Assembly: GCF_027595985.1 (NCBI RefSeq)
Contig: NC_073303.1
Span: forward strand, 21,394,602-21,458,601
DNA from: Sorex araneus
Lineage: Eukaryota > Chordata > Mammalia > Eulipotyphla > Soricidae
Length of the DNA: 64,000 bases
Direction: 5' to 3'
Position numbers and translations under genes: made by a program. Each line of letters begins with the position of its first letter. Positions within the stretch are counted from its first letter, which is position 1. The notes below the pieces were generated by a model. The model was not told the origin of the DNA and searched no databases. It saw only the letters and a list, made by a program, of their open reading frames with translations. Shown here in pieces: positions 56,231 through 64,000 of the stretch.

Positions 56231-56908
56231 TAAATAAAATTAAATAATAACGATCTCATTTTGCTAAAATAAATGAAAAATAAATGAGAAGCATGTGCAC
56301 TAGCCCTTGGACCATCTTCCTGACCCTGTCCTCTTGCCCTCTTCATTGTAAGCTCCACCTTCTCCCAAAGGGCCCCATTGCCTTTCCTATTTCTAGACCA
56401 TAATTTGAGTTCCCCACCCTCGCTAGTTTGAGTCTTAATGGAAAATAAATCTACAATTCACCAGTCTTAGGGATCTTGCTCAGAGAACTCCCCATCACCC
56501 TCCCTCTTTATTGTAAGCACTCTTTAAAGTTTGTGTGCGCATGCATGCATGTAATCAGAGGCCCTGTATCTCTTCCTTGTCTTGATCACTCTGTCAGACT
56601 GACTGTAATAACAATTTTATATCTGACTTTGGCTGTTACTTCATTCCCTCTAGTTCTAACCCATTATTTTACATTTTCAGAGGCTCATTATGACTCATTG
56701 GGCAGCCGAAGAAACATAATGAGTCTAAGATGATTGCACATGGCAGTGCTCCACAAATAGATATTAAACAGCTCATGAAATCTATAAATGTCCTTACTAT
56801 CCTGGGTGCATTATAAAGCTATGAATCAATAATTCAGGCAAGTTTTCTCATCGTCTCTAAAAACTTAGCTTTCTGGACTTTTTTCCTCCTGGGAATGGAA
56901 AACAAAAT
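56231..56908. other. Unique sequence, no gene recognised
   Basis: No gene or repeat family recognised. The first part is C/T-rich. Confidence 0.35.
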
Positions 56909-56945
56909 GTGGTGTGTGTGTGTGTGTGGTGTGTGTGTGTGTGCG
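56909..56945. repeat. (GT)n microsatellite
   Basis: GT repeats with a GG interruption, followed by GAGAGAGAG. Confidence 0.9.
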
Positions 56946-57029
56946 TGAGAGAGAGAGGAGTGTAATTAAAAGAAAAGATAAATGTGAAAGTCACTTTAAT
57001 AGTATAATCCCTTTGTCTATATAAAAATA

Positions 57030-57180
57030 AACAATGCTAGGTACTCAAAACGTATTTGTTGAGTGAGACTATATGGTTTATTCTATTTTTGAATTGAGTC
57101 AACAAATTGGTTTTGACAATAAACCTTTATTGACAATATTTTCTGTGCCTGGAACAGTGCATGTTTCCACTCATTAATTC
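57030..57180. repeat. Possible MIR/L2 3'-end fragments
   Basis: GCTAGGTACTCAAAACGTATTTGTTGAGTGAG resembles the shared MIR/L2 ending (GGTGCTCAATAAATATTTGTTGAATGA). TCTGTGCCTGGAACAGTGC nearby resembles the same family. Confidence 0.45.
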
Positions 57181-57399
57181 TTAAATATAAGGAAAGAACT
57201 GATAATATCTCCATTAGCTGGGTAATAAAACCAAAAGCCAATGATGGAAGAGCAATACGCACGCTGAATGATTGATTAAAACTAATCATCAGAGAGCATG
57301 CATTAAGGCACTAAAAAAAAAAATCGGAAGAGTGAGTTGGATTTGGATCCTCCATTTGGATTTCCTAAATTTGATGCTTGATTTTCCCCCAAACCTGTC

Positions 57400-57965
57400 A
57401 TCATTCTAGCTTCACCACCACTCACACTTCCAAATTCTCTGTTCTTCATTAGTTTTCATATTGGCCTCTTCTTTCTCCAGTACAATAGACAAATCCCAAA
57501 TTGCTCTAGCTTCTTGCCCTGGTCATTGAGGGAACTAAACAGCCAACCTTGCTTCGAGTCTAACTTTCTTCACACTACTCACTATAGCAATCTTCTGAAA
57601 TGCAAACCTGACTGAGCTACAAGAACGGCTTATTGAGTTTTCAACCATTGCCTCCTTGTATTCATAATTAGAGCCTGAAAACCCTAACAGTATACACATG
57701 ACTTTTCAGAATTTTCCCTTTCCCATACCTCCCCTTTCCCGCCTAACTCCTTCCTGTCCTGCTCACCAACCATCCTGAAAACTATCTTGAAAATGGGTCA
57801 CTTCTGTATCACTCAGTTGCCCCGTTTTGCTCTTTGATGTTCTCTTTTCATTCTCTTCACTTCTTTGGCAAGCCGTTAAGCCACACCTTCAAGACCTAAC
57901 TTTGTTTTACTTGGTAGGGACAGTTTTCTGTTCTACCCCACCTCTCCTTGTCTTTACCTCACTTT
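57400..57965 (+). mobile_element. L2 LINE fragment
   Basis: CTTCACACTACTCACTATAGCAATC, ATGTTCTCTTTTCATTCTCTTCACTTC and CACACCTTCAAGACCTAACTTTG recall the C/T-rich 3' part of mammalian L2 (TTCAAGACCCAGCTCAAATG type). It is ancient and non-coding. Confidence 0.55.
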
Positions 57966-58559
57966 TACCCTAGTTCCCTTTAATGCATACACCTCACAAA
58001 AGTGGATGGTGAGACACTGGGCGGGGGTGGGGGTGGGTGGTAGAATCAGTGGAAGATTAGGATTATTTTACTGATACAGATTTTTCTTTGTGTCAACTCC
58101 CTATCTCAGGTCCTCTCTTTTTGCTATTTTTCTCATGAGAAATTGGATCTTTGATTTTATGAAGGAAGGAGAGCGCCCTTTCCTCAGTTTGTGTTTATCG
58201 AATTCTTTTTGCTTGAAACCATTTTAAGCAAAACGTCATTTTAGGAATGATGTTTCTGATACTCTCCCAGGGAATATGGGACAGGGGTGAGTCTGGAGGG
58301 TAAATCTGGGAGAGTATTTCTCCTTTGTCACCACACCTTTCTCTGGGACTCCATATTTCCTGTTGAACTCTATTGATTACTTGACTCTCCAGTGAGTTAA
58401 ACGTTATTTGGAAGGAAGATGGACCTTTCCTCTTTTTGCTCCCCAGTTCCCACCTCATGAATGGAATACTCAGTAAATATTCTTCAAAATGAGGTAATAC
58501 ATTCGGAATGTGTACAGTGAAATGATTGCTAGAAACCTTAAAGATAACTTAGTTCACTC

Positions 58560-58655
58560 TTCATATATCATAGTTGAAACATAAAATACCCAGAAGTAAA
58601 CAAGTTTGTCCAAGGGCTGCTGAGTAGATAAGAAATTCAGGTCCCATCACTAGTC
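58560..58655. repeat. Possible MIR fragment
   Basis: AAACAAGTTTGTCCAAGGGCTGCTGAGTAGATAAGAAATTCAGGTCC resembles a MIR/L2 stretch (ACTTGCCCAAGGTCACACAGCTAGTAAGTGGCAGAGCCAGG). Confidence 0.5.
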
Positions 58656-60990
58656 CTCCTGATCCTCAAACTTCTTCCCTTAACTATAATCCCAGATTAT
58701 TCAGTGAAAGGAGACTATGAGGTTCCCATAAAACCAAGTTTTATGGATATTTTGGCAAGTGAAGAGAGACAGCAAAGAGGCGTGGATCTGCCTTGTTTGG
58801 AGTCCTCCGCCAAAAGCAATCACAAAGCTTTCTACATAAGGCGCACTTTCAAATCTAGCAAAATGCCAGGAACCGGAGTCATGAAATGAAGCACACAGAC
58901 TCTGGAATAACACATTTATACAAACACCCCTGGTCATAAGTAACAAGGTGGCTTTACCTTAACAATCTGCTAACATATTATCTCTAGTTTCCCACGTTTT
59001 ACTTGATTCTTAAGCTATAAGGAGTGATGGCAGATGGAAGGGGAGGATAGGTAAAATGTTCCTTCACTGAGAGATAAAGTTGCTGATGCGTCCTCCCTTG
59101 ATGGTTTGGTGATGGATTGTTGGTGCTGCTACTATCATGGTTATTTTCATCTCAAAGCAGCCAAGGCTATGGAAGGAGCATGTTGCTCTGTGATATTCCA
59201 AGAGCAAAGTGTTCTGGTCATCCCAGACCAGCCTCATTAGTTCATTGATCTGTCCACAGTTAATTAACTGCACTCTTCAAGGACAGACTCGATGTTTATC
59301 TCTAGGAAACCCAGACCTCTAGTCACAAGTCTAATGCATAATTGGTACCACCCAAAAAATGCAGAAAATGTTTGGTGAGCTTATAGGCATAGGTTTAGGG
59401 ATGAGGAGCTAAGTTCCAAGATCTGGTTCTTTTCTTACTCAAGGGCCCCTGGCTTCTCTAGATGAAGGGTCCTAATACCATCACATGCTTACATGGTGGT
59501 AATGGGAAGGTGATGCTTGAAGCCCTGTATGACCTACACAGTAAAGGATGGATAGGACAAATTTCCCAAATGTCATTGGCTAGGTATAGAACTGAACATG
59601 TTCAACTGCTATGTAGGTTGGAATGATTTCTCAGATCTTTTTTCTTCTCTTGAAAGTGTTCTAAAAGTCCCTGCCATCAAGCACCTCAATATACCTCTTT
59701 GATGATGGAGGAAACTGCCCCTGAAGTGTCCACTGAAAAGGACAAAGAAATCAAAAAGATTTCTCATCATAACCAGTTTTTTTTACAGCCCCGAAAGAAA
59801 ACAGTACTGAACATTTTAGTTTCTCAGAGGACATGCAGTGTTTAAAAGTCATCTTCCTTCTGCATTTCCAAAAAAGAAAACAGTGGAAGAGCCATCACAT
59901 TCCATGCATAACTTTTCTACTTATAGAATGAATCTTCAATACCTCCCCCTGCGCCCCCCCTTATTCTGGAGGTGTGAGGGAAAATTCCCAGAGCTGGAGG
60001 AGTGTCGAAAGGAGGGGATGGTGGGAGAACACAAGTGTGATCAAAGGACTACACTTAATTCATTAAAATTCATGCTTGATAAGAATCGCTCTGCCAAAAA
60101 TGAGCCTTGTGCGAAGGAGAAGGCAGTGAGGAAGATATAGATGTGGGGGAAAGTAGAGTGCCAAGAGAAAAGGAAATCTTATTTGTTGCTAAATGTTACA
60201 TCCCACATAAGAAACTGTCATGAGCCAATTCAAGGATATTAAAGTGCAACTGTGGGGCACAACTCTTATGAGGCACCGATATTACGTATTGACATCATAA
60301 TTGTCCTATTTTTGTACTAATTGTGAATATTCCCCATGATTTCAGGAAGGTTGGAGAAACTTGAATCATCCTTTCTCATCTTTTACTTTTTCTCAGATGA
60401 ATTGGCAGTAATATAATAATAATCTTCTGCTTTCCTTCTTTTCTCTCAGTACTGTGAATTGTTTCAGAAACAGACTGCATCCAAAACTAATAGCTGAATG
60501 AAATAAACCCAGCCTGGCTTAGCAGAAGTTACTCATTCATGGAACAATTCAGGTATTCCTGCTGGGCACACAACTTTCCTCCACTAGAAAACTTAAGGAT
60601 TGAGGATTGCATCTTCAAGATCATGTTTGATCAAGGACCACCTCTCTTAGCTTTATTCTCTTGTAGGACCTAAAAGTACATCTTCAGAAGAAAGAGAAAA
60701 TAAGGGTGGAAAAGTCACACCTTCTTCTTATTGCCGTGACACCAGTGACAACTACCAACTCTACACACATTCTCTTGTCTCCACATGACAAGGCCCGACC
60801 ATCTGACAGAATGGCTCTTTCCCAAAAGCCACATTTCACTAGCTAAGAAGAAGCATGATTTCTGACAGTCTTGGCTGCTCTGCCCACTTATCTTCATCAT
60901 GCTCAGACACTAAAAATTATATGCCAGCACTTCCTTGTCCATTGAGTATAACTTTTTCTCAAAAAATTTTTTTAAGACTTAGCGCATCAC
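58656..60990. other. Unique sequence; coding-like pieces at 59704-60180
   Basis: No repeat family is recognised. From 59704 an ATG-started piece of about 43 codons, rich in Lys and Glu, ends at a stop near 59842. An overlapping 100-codon frame follows at 59838-60140. They resemble a decayed or frameshifted coding sequence, but I do not recognise the protein. Confidence 0.3.
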
Positions 60991-60994
60991 CATG

Positions 60995-61200
60995 AAGTCC
61001 CTAATTCAAAGAGAACTGCTTCCACTACTATTCCCACCTTCTCTAGGAGCCTTCTCCAACCCAGTTTGGACTCCACTCCTCCTCAGGTTCAGAGCCCCAC
61101 CTGGACTATTTCTCCTTGTATTTATGATGATGATTTGCTTCCACCTCAGACACGCCCTGTCTTGGAGGCATTTATTTGAAACGTTTTGTCTCTAGCAAAG
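60995..61200 (+). mobile_element. L2 LINE 3' fragment
   Basis: The C/T-rich run CTTCTCCAACCCAGTTTGGACTCC, CCCCACCTGGACTATTTCTC and TTTATTTGAAACGTTTTGTCTC resembles the L2 3' end (CTTCCCTGACTCCC...TTGTCTCC). Confidence 0.45.
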
Positions 61201-61639
61201 GCTGTCTCAGTATTCACAACCCCCCCTGAGAAGCTAACCTTTGCTTTGGCAGATCCTCGCCCACGCCCACACTACCACCCAGTCAGATTTGTCCTGGCAC
61301 TATCCTCACCAGAAATCTAAGTATTCCCTTTCCTCAACTGTAACTTTAAAAAGTTGGAGATAATTCACCTCTTAGGAGCGCAAAGACGGAGACTCAAGAA
61401 GCTTAAGTAGAGCCTCTGCCACAGATTCACGACTAGTCTGTGAAGAACAGGTTTGGGATTCTAAGGTCTTAGCTTTCTGTGAATGCCTCCTCTCAGCTCT
61501 CTTGTAGTTTTCAGAGCAGATACTTCCAGGTTTATGATGACAAAGAGATCTGGAGAAAAGGACATGTTTTTAATAAATGTTAATGACGCCTTTGAATAGA
61601 CTACCGAAAAATAACTAATCTTGATCCCTACCACATAAA
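61201..61639. other. Unique sequence, no gene recognised
   Basis: No gene or repeat family recognised. Confidence 0.4.
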
Positions 61640-63520
61640 AATATATAAGTATCAACTTCAAATGTGAAAGGCAAAATAAGAAACTCCTAGAATATATTCT
61701 GACTATTTTTTTCTGTAAGGAAGCAGGTGGTAAACATTTTTGACATTGTAGGCTATATGCCTGTAATTACAGAGCAATAAACAGTCATAAAGTTATGTAA
61801 ACATACAAAACGGATTTATTCCAATAAAATTATATGAAAAATAAGGGGTGGAAATGACTTGGATCTCTGTTTCAGAAGATCATATTGGCAAATTACTTTA
61901 TAGATATGGGTAGATTGATAATTCTTCAATAATCATAAAAATCATAAGGAAAAAATTATATTTCTTTAAAATGAGACCTCCATTTATAAAAATAACACCA
62001 TTGAAAGAGTGAAGAGACACATACAAAGTGAAAGAAGTTATCTTAAATAGATATGACATATTTGCAAAATATAAAAGAAATAGAAATCAACAAGGATGTG
62101 ACAACCTAATGACATTATTGAATACTACATAAAAGAAGGTAGTCAAAGAAACAATAAGAAGGCATCTAATCTCATTAGGCACCAGGAAAATGGAAGTTAA
62201 GATGAAAATGAGATATCACTTTATATCTACCGATAGGACCAGTGCACGTTCCCCCGGAGATCTCTCCGGCCCACGGAGAGACAACAGTGGAAAGCGCTCC
62301 TAATTGGGTGGATTCTAAGAGCGGTCCCAATCTGAAATAAAACTAGTGAGGATAATAAATAGGGGGCTCAAGACGACACATGCCGATCAAGAGCAACTTT
62401 ATTAACAGCCATGCTGGTTTTATACTTTTCTTAGCAGGGGGTTGGTACATAAGTTGTCAATCATCAGAGAAGTGTCTTCTCAGACCAAATAAGGAAAAGT
62501 TCGGGGCGTACTTTGGTGGGCTTACAACATTCTCCAAGAGTAGGTTGAGAAATAGTGGGGAGAGGAAGGCAAGGGTTTATCTGGCAGGAGCATCTGTCAG
62601 GAGGAATGCACAAGGCTTTTAGTGTAGAGGAACGCACTCTACTTTACGGGCTTTTTGGGGTCTAGTGGTTACCTGCCCTGGGATACTTTTACTTCTTGAG
62701 TTTAGCTATTTCCTTTGTCACAAGGGCACCTGTGCCTCAGGTTATGCAAACGCCAGTAATGGAATTTTCCGGTTTGTCCAGGGTAAAGGTTTCGGGGTCC
62801 TCTTTTGTTCAGGGTCCTGAACAGTCCCCAACAGACCAGTATTTAAGAGAACAACAATAACAATTGTGAGGAAGGATTTGAGCATCTACAATGCTAGTAA
62901 GAGTATAAATTTATATCACTTTTGAAAATTCTCTGACCAGTGTCCCATGTAAGTCTCACTTAGCAATTCCATTCATAGGTCATTCCATTCACTCTTCAAA
63001 GTATCTACCAAAATACCAATAAGAATGTACACATTCAGAGAGAAAATATTCAATATAGCCTAATACTGCAAGCAACCAAAATGTCCGCTAAGCAGATCAT
63101 AGAGCAGAACAATAAATTATAGTTTATAATGAAGCTTTTCTTAACATGTCCATCAATGATGAACCAAACATACAACATCAATCCCAACAGACTATATACT
63201 ATAGTCTCTGTATGTATATAGTTGTTTATACCACCTAGATTTGTGCAATTATACTCACTGATGTTCACACAACAATGGAATCAGCAAACAACGCACCTCT
63301 GAATCCTGTCATTAAGTGACACAAGAATCTATTTACAGAATACTAGAATGGATGAGAATTAATGAAATAATTTCACACATAAATGCATGGAAAACTTTCA
63401 CACATAATCCAGACTGAGAAACCACAAAATGTAATGTTCTGTTTATACGTGGTCAGAACACAGATAAGTCTAACTTGTGGTGGTATAAAATCAGATAGCC
63501 TTTTGGAAAAAACGTGAGGG
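61640..63520 (+). mobile_element. Old L1 (ORF2 3' half), split by a solo LTR
   Basis: AAACTCCTAGAATATATTCTG, AAAGAAACAATAAGAAGGC, GAGATATCACTTTATATCTACCG (left of the LTR) and CTTAGCAATTCCATTCATAGG, AGCAACCAAAATGTCCGC (right) follow L1 ORF2 order. Frames are broken. 61690-61800 (GGTGGTAAACATTTTTGAC, CCAATAAAATTATATG) resembles a DNA transposon remnant inserted in it. Confidence 0.65.
62237..62839 (-). mobile_element. Solo class II (ERVK/IAP-like) LTR with 6-bp TSD
   Basis: GACCAG at 62237-62242 and 62834-62839 is a perfect 6-bp duplication around a 591-bp LTR with TG...CA ends (minus strand starts TGTTGGGGACTGTTCAGG). The minus strand carries TATAAAA near 62418-62424 and AATAAA at 62398-62403, which marks U3 and R. 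A 6-bp duplication and a TGTTGGG start fit betaretrovirus-like ERVs. No viral genes remain, so the provirus was lost by LTR-LTR recombination. High CpG content suggests a recent insertion. Confidence 0.92.
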
Positions 63521-64000
63521 GTAAAACGTTGAAGAGTATTTCTTGGGTGTTTACTATTTTTTTGATCTGAGTGATCCTTTCACAGTCCTGTTCCTTTTGT
63601 GATTGTTCTGTTCCCCTTCCAAACATGTATTTTAGCCCCCAGAGCAGGGCAGGACCCCAACGGTGAGACATTGTGGGAGTATTTAATAGCATCTGAAACA
63701 AAAAAATAATTATTTGCACATATCCATACTATCTAAGACCTAGATAGCACCAATATATTAAACTTGAAAGGTCCTCTGGTCTAGTGACCACTTTACAGAA
63801 GAAGTTTCTGAATATATCCAGAGGGTCATCTTAGAATTATCAGGTCAAGAGAACTGTAAAGCAATTCTGTTTTTCTAACAAATATCCTACCTCCATCTTC
63901 CTTTTCCTGCTGCCATCTGTGACCAAGTCTTTTAGAAGGTGGTTACCCCAGGGGACATATGAGTGTAGATGCTAAAACAGGTGACCTAGGTAACTTAGAC
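63521..64000. other. Unique sequence, no gene recognised
   Basis: No gene or clear repeat is recognised in the last 480 bp. Confidence 0.4.

Overview
This is mammalian nuclear DNA, most likely from a red-toothed shrew (Sorex or a close relative). The diagnostic signal is a tRNA-headed SINE that recurs at least 20 times on both strands. Its head has the GGCTGGAGCGATAGCACAG start and a GGTTCGATTCC B box, and its body contains CCCATATGGTCCCC; this matches the shrew SOR family as I remember it. L1, L2, MIR, MaLR and hAT relics in the same window confirm a placental mammal. I find no protein-coding gene I can defend. No frame shows a multi-exon gene or a recognisable conserved host protein, and the long open frames lie in simple repeats, transposon remnants or unsupported unique DNA. 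The window is best read as intergenic or intronic.

Layout. 1-12 kb is mostly unique sequence with a few SINEs, a TSD-flanked L1 3' end (3031-3373) and CA tracts. 12.9-13.8 kb is a 5'-truncated L1 with a 13-bp target-site duplication. 15-17 kb holds a MaLR LTR and two MIRs. 18.8-21.4 kb has repeat-free stretches that could be conserved non-coding DNA, plus a tRNA-Gly copy joined to a SINE (20651-20956). 24.0-24.7 kb is a long GGAA/GAAA purine tract. 26.5-31.9 kb is one ancient plus-strand L1 broken by a younger minus-strand L1 and several SINEs. 33.0-34.2, 48.4-49.5 and 52.2-53.0 kb are three copies of one long LTR family. 34.7 kb carries a fragment of RTE-like reverse transcriptase. 36.0-37.4 kb is a minus-strand L1 with nested insertions. 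38.8-41.2 kb is a plus-strand L1 containing a perfect 235-bp inverted duplication flanked by a 9-bp direct repeat. 41.9-42.4 and 62.2-62.8 kb are solo LTRs with perfect 5-bp and 6-bp duplications. 55.0-55.6 kb is a tail-to-tail SINE pair. 57.4-61.2 kb carries L2 relics.

The elements fit a history of successive retrotransposition. L1-type machinery explains the A-tailed SINEs. A second SINE body type, with a GACAGT-repeat tail and no poly(A), suggests a different LINE partner, perhaps the RTE element seen as a fragment here. The two most unusual structures are the inverted templated insertion at 39.6-40.8 kb and the tRNA/SINE chimera at 20.7 kb.
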